64,000 nt of DNA from Malus domestica. Lineage: Eukaryota; Streptophyta; Magnoliopsida; Rosales; Rosaceae. Position numbers and translations under genes: made by a program. Where the stretch lies: positions 2,363,501-2,427,500 of the forward strand of contig NC_091673.1 in the NCBI RefSeq assembly GCF_042453785.1, given 5' to 3'. The notes beneath the pieces were generated by a model. It saw only the letters and a list, made by a program, of their open reading frames with translations, was not told where the DNA came from and made no database searches. Each line of letters opens with the position of its first letter. The first letter of the stretch is position 1. Below, in pieces: positions 11,442 to 22,970 of this stretch.

Positions 11442-12383
11442 AAACTCTTTGGGCAATTTTCAAAGTTTCATAACTCAATCGATTTTTAACTAAATTCGAC
11501 CCATAATATATCAAAATGAAGATAGGAAAGTGTAGAACAAGATTATACATATCTGTAAGCCCAATGGTTGCCAGAGATGGCCAGAAAATAGCATGAAAGG
11601 TGACTGGTCCGCAGGAAAATTGGAAAACTTGCCGGAAACCAGCTAAACTTTAAACGTTCATAACTTCTTCAATACTCAACGAAATCGAGTGATTCAAAAA
11701 CGAAAATCATACTTCTTGACGAGATGAAGAGAATAATACCTTTCTCGATGACTAAATCGCCATGATTTAGCCGAAAAATGGTTCAAAAATGGCTAACCAT
11801 TTTCGAGTTTAACTCATCCGTGTATCGTATAACTTGTAGACATCATCTTTGTTAAACAAATTATTGTCATGACTATACATAACTGTGCTCGTATTAATCA
11901 AGCGTGGCTGTTATGGTCAATCCACAAGAATCGTAAATTATAAATAAATAACATATTTGAGTCGACGACTCATTTAATGGAACATGTGAAACCCTAAAAC
12001 TTGAACGAGCGAGCACGGAAGATCGTTTGATTTACAAGCCAAGAAACACTCCTCTGGTATGATCTCGGAGCGGGCCCGAATAAATCTACCCACGTCCCCA
12101 TGTGTCCGCGCCTCCTCCATCAGTAAATGCTAATGTACGGCAGCACACAAATACCATTCCATGAACCCCCATCACACTCCCTCTATTCCCCGAGTATGAA
12201 ATCCATCAGGTGATATGAAACGACATAAAGTCCTCGCGTTACACGGCTTTATACGTTACACTGTCACGCTGGCCCCTGGCAGTGAAGGTCATGGGCATCC
12301 AAGTCATTTTACGGTAAATTACATTGAAGCTCCTCTACTTCCCAATAATTACACCAACGGTCCACCAACCCTCATTAAACTTA
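11442..12383. other. Unassigned repeat-like spacer
   Basis: No gene was found. The part 11442-11900 has long mixed reading without coding pattern and resembles the LTR/leader regions of Rosaceae retrotransposons, but I see no ends. 12000-12360 is ordinary AT-rich sequence upstream of the kinase pseudogene. Confidence 0.4.
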
Positions 12384-12596
12384 TGAACTAGGATCCTCTC
12401 CTGAGCAGTTCTCTAGGGATCCCGCAATCTTGTCCGTTCATTTTATATTGTGCCGTCAGTTTTCGTTAGATACTATTTATATTTGAATTTTAAAATTTAA
12501 ATTTTAAATATTTCTGACCGCACGATATACGATGAACGAACATGATTGCAGAATCCCTAGGATCCCTAGGGAACTGCTCAGGAGAGGATCTGGTTC
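12384..12596. mobile_element. MITE, family A copy 1 (Mutator-like, 9-bp TSD)
   Basis: The terminal inverted repeats are long. The left end reads TGAACTAGGATCCTCTCC and the right end, reversed, GAACCAGATCCTCTCC; pairing continues through CTGAGCAG and beyond. A perfect 9-bp target duplication TTAAACTTA lies at 12375-12383 and 12597-12605. A 9-bp duplication plus long TIRs points to a Mutator-type source. It sits just upstream of the kinase pseudogene start and supplies a spurious N-terminal extension to that frame. Confidence 0.8.
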
Positions 12597-14358
12597 TTAA
12601 ACTTATACCCAAGAAATTTCAATCGTCTCCCTCACTCACTCTCTCTGCTCTCACTTGCAGAGAGCCCATGGCAGCCACGGCCGCCGTGGCCACTCTTCTC
12701 CTCACGAGCTTCTTCTTCGCTGCTCTCCACGTCTCTTCGAATCCAGATACCAAACCTCTCCTATCATTCAAAGCAACGTCGGACGCATCCAACAAGCTCA
12801 CCACGTGGAACTCCACCTCCGTTGACCCGTGCACCTGGACCGGCGTCTCCTGCACCAACAACCGAGTCTCCCGACTTGTCCTCGAGAACCTCGACCTCCG
12901 CGGCTCGTTCCAGCCACTCACCGCGCTAACTCAGCTCCGAGTTCTGAGCCTCAAGCGTAACCGCCTCTCCTGCCCCATTCCGGACCTCTCCAACTTCACC
13001 GCCCTCAAACTCTTATTCCTCTCCTACAACGAACTCTCCGGCAACTTTCCAGCCTCCGTGTCCTCTCTCTTCCGTCTCTACCGCCTCGATCTGTCCTACA
13101 ACAACTTATCCGGCGAGATTCCCGCAACGGTCAACCATTTGAATCATCTTCTCACTCTCCAGCTCGAGGCGAACCGTTTCTCCGGTTCGGAGCCATAGCG
13201 TCTCCTGTAATGCCTGCTGCTAACCCAACCGTCGTAGCGTCGTCGCCGAGTTCGTTACCCGGGAACTCAGCGCTGAACAAATCGGGAAATCCTCACCGAA
13301 GTGGTAGCGCGAAAATGAGTCCGGAGGCTCTAATCGCCATTATAGTTGGCGACGCTTTGGTTCTCGTGCTGGTTTCGCTGCTACTGTACTGCTACTTCTG
13401 GCGGAATTTCAGCGCCAAAATGCGGCAGGGCAAGGGCGGCTCGAAGCTTCTAGAAACTGAGAAGATCGTGTACTCGTCGAGCCCCTACTCCGCCGCCCAA
13501 CCAGTGTTCGAGCGGGGTCAGATGGTGTTCTTCGAAGGAGTGAAGCGTTTCGAGCTCGAGGACTTGCTCAGGGCCTCGGCGGAGATGCTGGGGAAAGGCG
13601 GGTTCGGGACGGCGTACAAGGCGGTTCTCGACGATGGCAACGTGGTGGCGGTTAAGAGGCTCAAGGATGCTCAGATTGGCGGGAAGACTCAGTTCGAGCA
13701 GCACATGGCGGTGCTGGGGCGGCTCAGCCATCCCAACATTGTGAGCTTGAGGGCTTATTACTTCGCCAGGGAGGAGAAATTGTTGGTATACGATTACATG
13801 CCCAATGGCAGCCTGTTCTGGGTTCTCCACGGTAATTTTTTTTCAGTTTTCCTGCTTAATTTTTGTTTGGTTGCCAAGAAATTTTTTCTTTTTCAAATAT
13901 TAGTTTAATTCTGGGCTTCAATTTGGTGCCTTGTTTTCTGTAAGTTTAGGTCAAACGGGGTCAAATTTAGGGTTTTTTTTGTAATTATATATTTAGGGTT
14001 TTACTGTCGGTCCTGTCAACTCCACTTCCGTCTTTATCTTCCTTTTACTTTTGTCTTTGTTTTTTGCTCCCTTCTTTTCCTTCTTTCCTGCTCTGAATAT
14101 GACCAAAAAGCGCCTAACTCCGCTGCACTCCACGCTTTTACGTAATTGTCCTTAGTTGTAATTATCGTGAACTAACGATGGCTAACTTGAACAGGAAACC
14201 GTGGACCCGGTCGGACTCCGCTGGACTGGACAACGAGGCTGAAAATCGCAGCCGGAGCCGCTCGAGGCTTGGCCTGCATTCACGACTCGTGCGGGCCGCT
14301 TAAGCTCACCCACGGTAACATCAAGTCCACCAACATCCTCTTAGACAACACTGGCAAC

Positions 14359-15140
14359 CAGAGGCGGAGCCACAGTGGGGTCAATGGGGTCGCACGACCC
14401 CTTGGAAGCCATGGAAATAACCTTAGAGGTCCCTTGGAGCTGCTGGTGCGACCCCTTAAAACTGCGGGTGCGACCTCTTGGAGCTGCTGCATTTTTCTGG
14501 GTTTCTTCTGATTTTCGTTCGGTTTGGCGGAAGAGGAAGACGAAGACTCTCTCTCTTCCTTTCACACCACGTGACCACACACTCCTTATTTAATTTTTTT
14601 TCTTAGTTTCTCTCCAATCAGATTTGTACAGCTAGCATCAAATTGCTTGCTTTGTGTAAAAAGCCATAGGCTGTCAGTTCACCATTAAGTCTTGGTGCAG
14701 ATTGCAAAGTTCCATGCGTCCACATCCACATATTTGACATAAATTAATGGTAATGATGTGTGTGCCCCCTTTCCACATCCACATATTTAACAACTTTATT
14801 TCTCTTTATATTCAACATAAATTAATATGATCTCTAAAAAATATTATTATGAACCACCATATTGACATCAGAATTTTATGTTTTTTTTTTTTTTTTTTTG
14901 AACAACCAGAATTTTATGTTTATTATGAACCATCCAACCCAATTTTATGTTTATTTTTGGTTGTCAGGGAAAGTAAAGGCACCTTTCAGTATGGTAACTA
15001 TCGGCGAGAGGCTGATCACGCTATCCTACCAAGACCTGATGAAATGACGATATGCATGCCGTTTTTGTTAAAAAAAAAATTTGCGCTGCGCGCACTATCC
15101 TTGTTGACCCCCCAAACATTATTTCCTGGATCCGCCACTG
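14359..15140. mobile_element. Non-autonomous hAT-like DNA transposon in the kinase pseudogene
   Basis: A perfect 8-bp target duplication CTGGCAAC lies at 14351-14358 and 15141-15148. The termini are imperfect inverted repeats: CAGAGGCGGAGCCA on the left and, reversed, CAGTGGCGGATCCA on the right (12 of 14 match). CAG..GGCGGA ends with 8-bp duplications are the pattern of Tip100-type hAT elements. No transposase frame is present. There is a T run near 14881-14899. Removing the element and one duplication rejoins the kinase frame exactly (NTGNA then VSDF). Confidence 0.88.
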
Positions 15141-15445
15141 CTGGCAACGCCTGAGTCTCCGACTTCAGACTCTCCGTTTTCGTGCCTCCTCCGCCCTCCA
15201 CGTCGTCCGCTCCGCGATCTTGCGGTTACCGCGCTCCCGAGACGTTGGACGGTCGGAAGTCGACGCAGAAATCAGACGTGTACGCTTTTGGTGTTCTGCT
15301 GCTGGAGCTGCTCACAGGGAAGTGTCCCTCTGTGGTGGATAATGGCGGGTCCGGGGGAGGATTCGGTGGGCTTGTGGACCTGCCCAGGTGGGTCCAGTCT
15401 GTGGTCAGGGAAGAATGGACAGTGGAGGTGTTTGACTTGGAGCTG

Positions 15446-16128
15446 TGTTGAATTGTGGCCAAGTGGACAACAAAACAACTTTCGGCTAATAAACAAACCA
15501 AAATAAAAAAAAAGGTGAAAGACATCATGATGAGGAGGCATCATGATTATATTTGTTGAAAAGAAAAGTTGATGGTCATGATGATGTTTTTGAATTGTTT
15601 ATTGGGTGTTGATGATGGATGAATGTTAGCATACAGAAGTGAGAAAGAGAGAGGAAGGAGAGTGCACCATTTTCTTTTTTGTAGTCCATCTTTGAGAAAG
15701 CAAAGAGAGTTGCAGAGAGCAGAAAACTGAGAGCAGAAAGAGAAGAAAGAAAGATGATTTCTTTCTTTGTTGGTACTCACTCAATCAAAGTTGTATTTGT
15801 GTATTAGCTTTGAGCTTTGTATAGAGAGGAAATTATTCATTATATTTCCCTCTCTATTTGTTTCTTTGGTGAGTGAAAGTTATTGGGTGTATTGGGTTAT
15901 TTGGGTTGTGAGATTGCCAACACTTTGTAAACTCCCATTTGGTTGATAGTGGATTATTGGGTGAGCTCCTACTGCTCCGAGGACGTACTCCAGTTACACT
16001 GACTGTTGAGGAACCTCGTTAAAATCTTGGTGTTCTTTTGTATTTTGTTCTTGCATTTTCATTTGATAAATTTCTTGTGGGTTAGCTTGAGTTGGTTCCA
16101 ACGGTTTTGGTGCTATCCTAGCACAACA
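15446..16128 (+). repeat. 5' LTR of the copia element
   Basis: It begins TGTTGAATTGTGGCC and ends CTAGCACAACA, with TGTTG/CAACA inverted ends. It carries the promoter of the element. It lacks an 8-bp duplication (CCAAGTGG) seen in the 3' LTR. Confidence 0.95.
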
Positions 16129-16130
16129 AT

Positions 16131-16142
16131 TGGTATCAGAGC
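16131..16142 (+). other. Primer binding site of the copia element
   Basis: TGGTATCAGAGC lies two bases after the 5' LTR and is complementary to the 3' end of initiator-methionine tRNA, the usual primer for copia elements. Confidence 0.93.
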
Positions 16143-16177
16143 ACTGGTTGCTCTTGGGTACTGTCTAGTTGCCAAAG

Positions 16178-19100
16178 ATGTCAGACGGGCAAGATGAAAA
16201 TCCTTTTGGAAGCAGCTCCGGGTTTGCAAGAACGACGGTGCAAAATGCAAAGTTCGAAGTGGAAAAGTTTGATGGCACAAACAACTTCGGGATGTGGCAA
16301 TGTGAGGTCAAAGATGTGTTGGCTCAACAAGATCTACTTGCCGCTTTGGGAGAGAAGCCGGAAGTTATGTCGAAGCCGGAATGGGAGAAATTAAATTTGT
16401 GGGCTTGCTCTTCAATTCGGTTGTGCCTTGCAAAAACTCAGAAGTATTTTGTGATGCGGGAGACATTAGCAAGTGTGTTGTGGCAAAAATTGGAAGACAA
16501 GTATATGACAAAGAGTGCAGAGAACCGGCTACACTTGAAGAAAAAGCTCTACCGCTTCCAATACAAAGAAGGTACAAAAATGATTAGACACCTTGATGCT
16601 TTTAATAAGTTGATTGCCGACTTGTTAAACTTAGATGAGGATATTAAGGATGAAGGTAAGGCCTTAATATTGTTGAATTCCTTGCCGGACTCTTATGAGC
16701 ATTTTGTTACCACTATTATGCATGGTAAAGAAACTGTGAAATTTGAAGATGTGTCAAATGCCTTGATGAATTATGAAATGAGGCATAGAGATAAAAATCA
16801 TGATGGTACCTCTGAAGCTTTATTTGTTAGAGGTAGATCATCGGAGAGAAGATCATCTTCTAGCAGAAAAAAATCACAGTCTCGACCTAGAGGAAACTCT
16901 AAAGGTAGAAAACCTTTGGAAATGGATGAATGTGCCTTTTGTCGTAATAAGTGCCATTGGAAGAAAGATTGTCCTAAATTGAAGACCAAAGGCAAAGAAA
17001 GTTCTGAAGCTAATGTTGCTGAGGTTGAAACATATTTTTCTGATTTTGCTTTAACCACTTCCTCATCATTTGATTGTGCTACTAAGTGGGTGTTGGATAC
17101 GGGTTGTACTCATCATATGACTCCTCACAAGGATTGGTTTTCAAGCTTGAAAGAGTTTGATGGTAACGTTGTGTTCATGGGAGATGACAATCCTTGCACA
17201 ACAAAAGGGATTGGTACAGTTCGTTTGAAGTTACATGATGGCATGATTAAAGAGTTGACAGGTGTTCGGTATGTACCGAATTTGAAGAAAAATCTTATTT
17301 CTTTGGGTACTTTGGAATCCAAGGGTTTCAGGTTTCATTCAGATGGACAGACATTGAAAGTTACTTATGGTGCACTTGTTGTGATGAAAGCTCCTAGATG
17401 TGGCCATTTGTATTTATTGCAGGGAAGCACTGTGACAGGTGAAGCATCTGTAGTCTCTGAAAATATGGGCACATCTGATTCAGATACTACTAGATTGTGG
17501 CATATGAGATTAGGCCATGCCGGTGAGAAAGCTCTACAAGGGCTTGTGAAACAAGGTCTTCTAAAAGGTGCCATGACTTGTAAGCTTGATTTCTGTGAGC
17601 ATTGTGTCTTGGGGAAGCAAACTAGAGTGAAGTTTGGTACTGCTGTACATCAGACGAAGGGCATTCTTGATTATGTGCATTCAGATGTTTGGGGTCCTAC
17701 AAAGACTCCCTCTTTGAGTGGTAGACATTGGTTCGTGACCTTTGTTGATGATTATTCAAGAAGGTCTTGGGTCTACACTATGAAGCACAAGAGTGAGGTG
17801 TTAAGCATTTTCTTGGGTTGGAAGAAAATGGTTGAGAACCAGACTGGGAGAAAGATTAAGATTTTGAGATCGGATAATGGTGGTGAATACACATCCGATC
17901 CTTTCTTTAAAGTTTGCAAAGAGGAAGGAATTGTGAGACACTTCAGTGTTCGGGGAACTCCACAACAAAATGGAGTTGCAGAAAGATTGAATCGAACCTT
18001 GCTTGAGAAGGTTAGATGTATGTTGTCTTAGTCGGGTTTAAGCAAGTCATTTTGGGCAGAAGCAGTTAATTATGCATGTCACATCATCAACCGGTTACCC
18101 TCAGCTGCTATTCAGGGTAAGACACCAATGGAGGTATGGACTGGAAAATCTTCTTCTGATTATGACTATATCCGTATTTTTGGTTCACCTGCTTATTTTC
18201 ATGTGACTGAAAATAAACTTGATCATAGAGCCAAAAAGGCTATCTTTCTTGGTTTTAGTAGTGGTGTCAAAGGTTACAGGTTGTGGTGCCCAGAGATGAA
18301 AAAACTTGTAATCAGCAGAGATGTGACATTTGATGAAGAAAGTATGTTCAAAGACTCTGAGAAAAATGTGAAAGATGTCCAACAGGTGGAGCTTGAGAAA
18401 GTTGCCTCTGGTACTTCAAATCCTATTTCCGCTGATGTTGAAGCCACTACAAGTGAAGAAGTTGGAGACCATGAGGATGTTGAAGAAGTTGAACTTGAAG
18501 ATTCTATTCAAGTTGAAGAGCAAGTTTCACCTCAAGAGTCTATTGCCAAGAACAGAGGAAAGAGACAAATTACCAAGCCAGCTCGTTATAGTGATTATGT
18601 TGCTTTTGCTCTTCCTATTATCACTGAAGAGATTCCATCCAATTTTGAGGAAGCTATTGAGAGTGAGGAGAAGAATAGGTGGTGCAATGTCATGGGTGAT
18701 GAGATGAATTCTCTCTTGAAGAACAAGACTTGGGAGTTAGCTAAATTGCCTAAGGGCAAGAAAGCTATTGGGTGCAAATGGGTGTATGCCAAGAAGGAAG
18801 ATGCTGATGAGAAAAGCAATGTGAGATTTAAAGCAAGATTAGTTGCTAAAGGGTATGCACAAAAGAAGGGCATTGACTACAATGAAATCTTTTCTCCGGT
18901 TGTGAAGCACTCCTCAATTCGTATTATGTTAGCTCTTGTTGCACAATATGATCTTGAGCTTGTGCAACTCGATGTGAAGACGGCTTTCCTACATGGTGAT
19001 TTGAATGAAAAGATCTATATGTGTCAACCGGATGGGTATATAGTGAAAGGGAAGGAAAATTTGTTTTGCAAATTGAAGAAATCGCTTTATGGCTTGAAGC

Positions 19101-20209
19101 AATCTCCAAGGCAATGGTATTTAAGATTTGATAAATTTATGAGAGGTCAAAATTATTCTAGAAGTCAATATGATCATTGTGTGTACTTCAAGAAGTTGCA
19201 AGATGGGTCTTTCATTTATTTATTGATATATGTTGATGATATGTTGATTGCCTCAAAGAATGTTGAAGAGATTGAGAAATTGAAGAAACAAATGAAGAAT
19301 GAGTTTGAGATGAAGGATCTTGGTGAAGCAAAGAAGATCCTTGGCATGGAGATCACTAGAGATAGAGAGAAGGGTTTGGTCAGTTTGAATCAAAGACAAT
19401 ACCTTGAGAAGTTGATTCGGAAGTTTGGAGTTCATGATTCAACCAAACCGGTTAGTACCCCTTTGGCTCCTCATTTTAAATTGAGTTATCTACAATGTCC
19501 TAAAAATGATAAAGAGAAGCTGCAAATGAAAAATATACCATATGCAAATTTGGTTGGTAGTTTGATGTATGCAATGGTATGCTCTAGACCTGATATTGCT
19601 TATGCAGTTGGCATGGTGAGTCGATATATGCATAATCCAGGTAAAGAGCATTGGCAAGCAGCTAAGTGGATATTGAGGTATCTCCATGGTACTCGAGATG
19701 TTGGTTTATGCTTTGAGAGGGATGACTCTGGTATTGGTCATTTTGCAGTTGGTTATGTTGATTCAGATTATGCAGGTGATCTGGATGGAAGGAAGTCTAC
19801 TACAGGCTATGTGTTTACTATGGCTAAATGACCAGTTTGTTGGAGGTCCATTTTGCAGTCGTCTGTTGCCTTGTCTACTACAGAGGCTGAATATATGGCA
19901 GTTGCTGAAGCTATAAAGGAGGCCATTTGGATACATGGGCTGATTAGAGATTTGGGGGTTGATCAGAAGCAGGTGGAGGTACATTGTGATAGTCAGAGTG
20001 CCATTTATTTGGCTAAGTATCAGGTTCATCATGCGAGGACCAAGCACATAGATGTGCGTTATCACTTTGTTCGTGAAATTGTTGGTGAGGGGGAAATCAT
20101 TCTCCAGAAGATTCCAATTAAAGACAACCCCGCTGATATGTTGACTAAGGTTGTTGGTGTAGCCAAGTTTGTTCACTGTTTGAACTTGGCTCACATTTTG
20201 CCTATATAA
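16178..20209 (+). pseudogene. Copia gag-pol polyprotein with two in-frame stops
   Basis: ATG 16178 is chosen because it gives MSDGQDENPF and is the first ATG of the frame. The single frame of 1344 codons has stops only at 18029-18031 (TAG) and 19829-19831 (TGA) before the natural end at 20209. In order: gag (about residues 1-250), CCHC knuckle C-x2-C-x4-H-x4-C near 252-265, protease LDTG near 306, and the integrase zinc finger (H..H..C..C). Then come an integrase core with HSDVWG, RSDNGGEY and GVAERLN, RT with YVDDML near residue 1018, and RNase H with VDSDYAGD, STTEAEY and HCDSQSA. The two stops make this copy defective unless read through. The lineage (Tork/TNT1-like) is by resemblance. Confidence 0.92.
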
Positions 20210-20340
20210 AGAAGGCGTTGAGCAGTAGGAGTTTTGGAGCATTTGGCTCGGCATGAGTTGTTCTCTTGCTAATGTTTTGGAGTGATGTTGTGTGTTAATT
20301 GTGTTGGTTGGCTTATCATGGCGTTTTTCGGAACTTGGCC

Positions 20341-20351
20341 AAGGTGGAGAT
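20341..20351 (+). other. Polypurine tract of the copia element
   Basis: AAGGTGGAGAT abuts the 3' LTR that starts at 20352; this is the priming site for plus-strand DNA. Confidence 0.85.
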
Positions 20352-21044
20352 TGTTGAATTGTGGCCAAGTGGCCAAGTGGACAACAAAACAAAACAACTT
20401 TCGGCTAATAAACAAACCAAAAAAAAAAAGGTGAAAGACATCATGATGAGGAGGCATCATGATTATGTTTGTTGAAAAGAAAAGTTGATGGTCATGATGA
20501 TGTTTTTGAATTGTTTATTGGGTGTTGATGATGGATGAATGTTAGCATACGGAAGTGAGAAAGAGAGAGGAAGGAGAGTGCACCATTTTCTGTTTTGTAG
20601 TCCATCTTTGAGAAAGCAAAGAGAGTTGCAGAGAGCAGAAAACTGAGAGCAGAAAGAGAAGAAAGAAAGATGATTTCTTTCTTTGTTGGTACTCACTCAA
20701 TCAAAGTTGTATTTGTGTATTAGCTTTGAGCTTTGTATAGAGAGGAAATTATTCATTATATTTCCCTCTCTATTTGTTTCTTTGGTGAGTGAAAGTTATT
20801 GGGTGTATTGGGTTATTTGGGTTGTGAGATTGCCAACACTTTGTAAACTCCCATTTGGTTGATAGTGGATTATTGGGTGAGTTCCTACTGCTCCAAGGAC
20901 GTACTCCAGTTACACTGACTGTTGAGGAAACTCGTTAAAATCTTGATGTTCTTTTATATTTTGTTCTTGCATTTTCATTTGATAAATTTCCTGTGGGTTA
21001 GCTTGAGTTGGTTCCAACGGTTTTGGTGCTATCCTAGCACAACA
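20352..21044 (+). repeat. 3' LTR of the copia element
   Basis: It is near-identical to the 5' LTR. Differences seen by eye are about nine substitutions, an extra CCAAGTGG unit, an extra AAAAC, and a shorter A run. It ends CTAGCACAACA at 21044, followed at once by the AGCTG duplication. Confidence 0.95.
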
Positions 21045-21485
21045 AGCTGATGAGGTACAAGGATATTGAGGAGGAGATGGTGGGGCTTTTGCAGATTGCA
21101 ATGGCTTGTACGGCCGCTTCGCCTGATCAACGTCCCAGGATGAGCCAGGTGGTGAAAATGATTGACGAGATTCGGGGCCTGTCTGGTTCGCCGAGTCACG
21201 AGGCCGGCTTTGAATCCATGTCCGAGTCGTCGGCCTTGTCGGAGGACACTTGCGGAGCAAGTCAGTGATCGCACCACCAACCATTTTTAACGTTCTTGTG
21301 TTGTAAATCTACGGGTTTTGTTTTGTTGGCTTCAGTTCCCTTGCCTGCTTATTTAATCTCAAATTTTCGTTTGTGCTAATTTAATTACATCGATTGCAAC
21401 GATTTTATAGAGCTTAAATCGGAATCGTTTAATTAAATAGATTTAGGATTTAGAGTTAACAAAAAGGAAATGTAACAATCTGAAT

Positions 21486-22520
21486 CTATATGCTGAAATA
21501 CATGATCTGCGGTGCAAGTCTCAGCAGGTTATCCAAAGTATCAGGCATGAACTTTCTGGCGAATAAGAAACAAACATCCGTGCTCCTTCCATTGTATTCA
21601 CATTTCCGACCATAACCACTCCTCAGGCTACTCAGAAGCGCCGCCGTCACGTTCGGGCTCCTGTACTCCATCGGGTGTGGGCCGCCCTTGCTCCAGTCAA
21701 CCCAGGTCAAAGTCCTATTTGCATTCCTTGCTGCAAATTTCAAGTGCACAAATGTTGGCAAATAATGTTCATCCGGAAAGCAATAGCCTTTGCACTTGAG
21801 GAATTCCGGGAAGTATTTTCGATCCGAGATGGATTCAATGGCAACCTCTCTATCAATTGCAAACCACGCCCACCCTTTTCTCCATTGATCTACCGTGATT
21901 CTCGTATGGTTGCTGAGATAGTACCGGACCGAACTTGGGTCATCGAAGACCTCTACGAAAGTTCGGGTAGAGTTGATGAGGTAGGAGTAGACAGTGGAAA
22001 AGTTGTAGAGGGGAATGCATGTCTCTGAGAGGAGAACAAAATGTTGGTTTGAGATGTCGAGAAGAGCATTCGCCAATAGGCGGCTCACAGCCTCAATCAA
22101 GCTCACCTTCCCCCATTCTACTTCCTGAACATTGTAACAAGATCAAAAGAATAATCATTAGTATTCGGCGAAAAATAAATTAAGTCAAGCAAAAAACTTA
22201 TCACCTGACTAGGAATTCTTCGCTCATGAAACATCGGACTTTCAGGATGCATCCTTGCATTGCGATCAACCTTTCTGCAACGGGGAAAGGAGTGTTTCAG
22301 TTAATTTTTCAATTCAAGGAAAATGGATTTGTTTGCGGTACATTTACAGAGATGAAAATTTCATTTCACCGTTAATTTTACTTTATCTCAATTTTTGTTG
22401 TGGCAAGGTTGCTTCATTTCAGACCAAACACAAATAAGATTGATTACCAATAATATATTTTAGTTATAGGGCTTATTGTTTGTTGTTAGTTTACGGTTAC
22501 GTTGCCTAATTGCAACCTAA
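21486..22520 (-). pseudogene. GT14 glycosyltransferase, N-terminally truncated unit (copy 1a)
   Basis: Exon 2 (22124-21486) is fully open: [60 protein letters not shown] and [18 protein letters not shown]. In front is a 16-codon exon 1 tail ending in ERRIPSQ at 22205, after an intron of only 80 bp (about 650-720 bp in the sisters). Directly upstream (about 22256-22520) lies sequence matching the 5' flank of the sister genes. The unit has therefore lost about 170 codons, including the membrane anchor, but kept its own 5' region. An ATG at about 22242 could start a short soluble product (MHPESPMF). A stable or active protein is doubtful. Confidence 0.75.
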
Positions 22521-22564
22521 TTAGGTGTCTGGACAAGTTACTTCACATTGCTTGTTTGATTTGT

Positions 22565-22970
22565 TGCTAAGAACATAAAAGCAACCTTGGGAACAAGATG
22601 GAATGGATGTCCGCGAATCCTAGGACTCATTGAAGCTCTCCATAGCAGTTCTTCAACGTTCACGGGAAACGCCTTTGGTGGCTTTAGATAGTCCGTAAAT
22701 CCTACAATATGTGAGGTTTGTCTGTAAATGTTCGGCTTGTATTGCATGTTGCGGCTGTTACACTTGGGATTATAATTTGTGAAGTATTGGGGGTACATAG
22801 GAGATAGCTGGCAAGGATAATTGGAAGTCTTTCTGATTGCTAAGTGCAATTCCAAGGGTTAAACCGCAAAAACATAGAAAGAAATAAGAAAGCAGATTGA
22901 GGAGGTTGTATTGGACGCCAAAGAGTTTGGGAAACTACTTTACTGGATTTGAATCTGGACCCTTCATCAT
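22565..22970 (-). pseudogene. GT14 exon 1 fragment (copy 1b)
   Basis: The fragment begins MKGPDSNP at 22967 with TAG soon after, then reads [16 protein letters not shown] and LTLGIALS (the membrane anchor). In another frame follow [21 protein letters not shown] and VPKVAFMFL. It stops matching the sisters right after FMFL, where the 5' flank of copy 1a begins. There is no exon 2 of its own. Its own upstream flank, homologous to that of copies 2 and 3, lies at about 23080-23280. It is a relic of unequal exchange or deletion inside the array. Confidence 0.75.

Larger units (their letters stand above)
15446..21044 (+). mobile_element. Ty1/copia retrotransposon (Tork/TNT1-like), nearly intact
   Basis: A full-length 5599-bp element has LTRs of 683 and 693 bp and a perfect 5-bp target duplication AGCTG at 15441-15445 and 21045-21049. 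It lies in the same direction as the kinase pseudogene. Excision of the element and one duplication restores the kinase frame (EVFDLEL then MRYKDIEEE). The PBS matches initiator-methionine tRNA. By eye the two LTRs differ at about nine bases plus a few small indels, roughly 1.3%, so the insertion is young. Confidence 0.95.
12668..21268 (+). pseudogene. LRR receptor-like kinase (LRR-III type), broken by a deletion and two transposons
   Basis: The original start is ATG 12668: signal peptide (residues 1-24), an LRR N-cap with DPCTWTGVSC, then about five leucine-rich repeats to 13180. A frame jump at about 13185-13198 (TAG) marks a lost stretch. Reading resumes one frame over as [10 protein letters not shown], then a transmembrane helix ([15 protein letters not shown]) and the kinase domain with glycine loop GKGGFGTAY and AVK lysine. 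The intron is 13832-14194. Exon 2 (from 14195) has HGN in place of HRD, as is usual in this subfamily. It is cut by the hAT-like element at 14359-15140, then reads TGA (15150-15152), DFR instead of DFG, and YRAPE. It is cut again by the copia element at 15446-21044 and ends [12 protein letters not shown] at 21268. Confidence 0.9.

Noticed and set aside
12542-12667. N-terminal extension of the receptor-kinase frame starting at 12542
   Set aside because: The extension starts inside the MITE at 12384-12596 and lacks family likeness; ATG 12668 gives a proper signal peptide.
14849-15154. 101-codon frame inside the kinase locus
   Set aside because: It runs through a long T tract within the hAT-like element and across its end.
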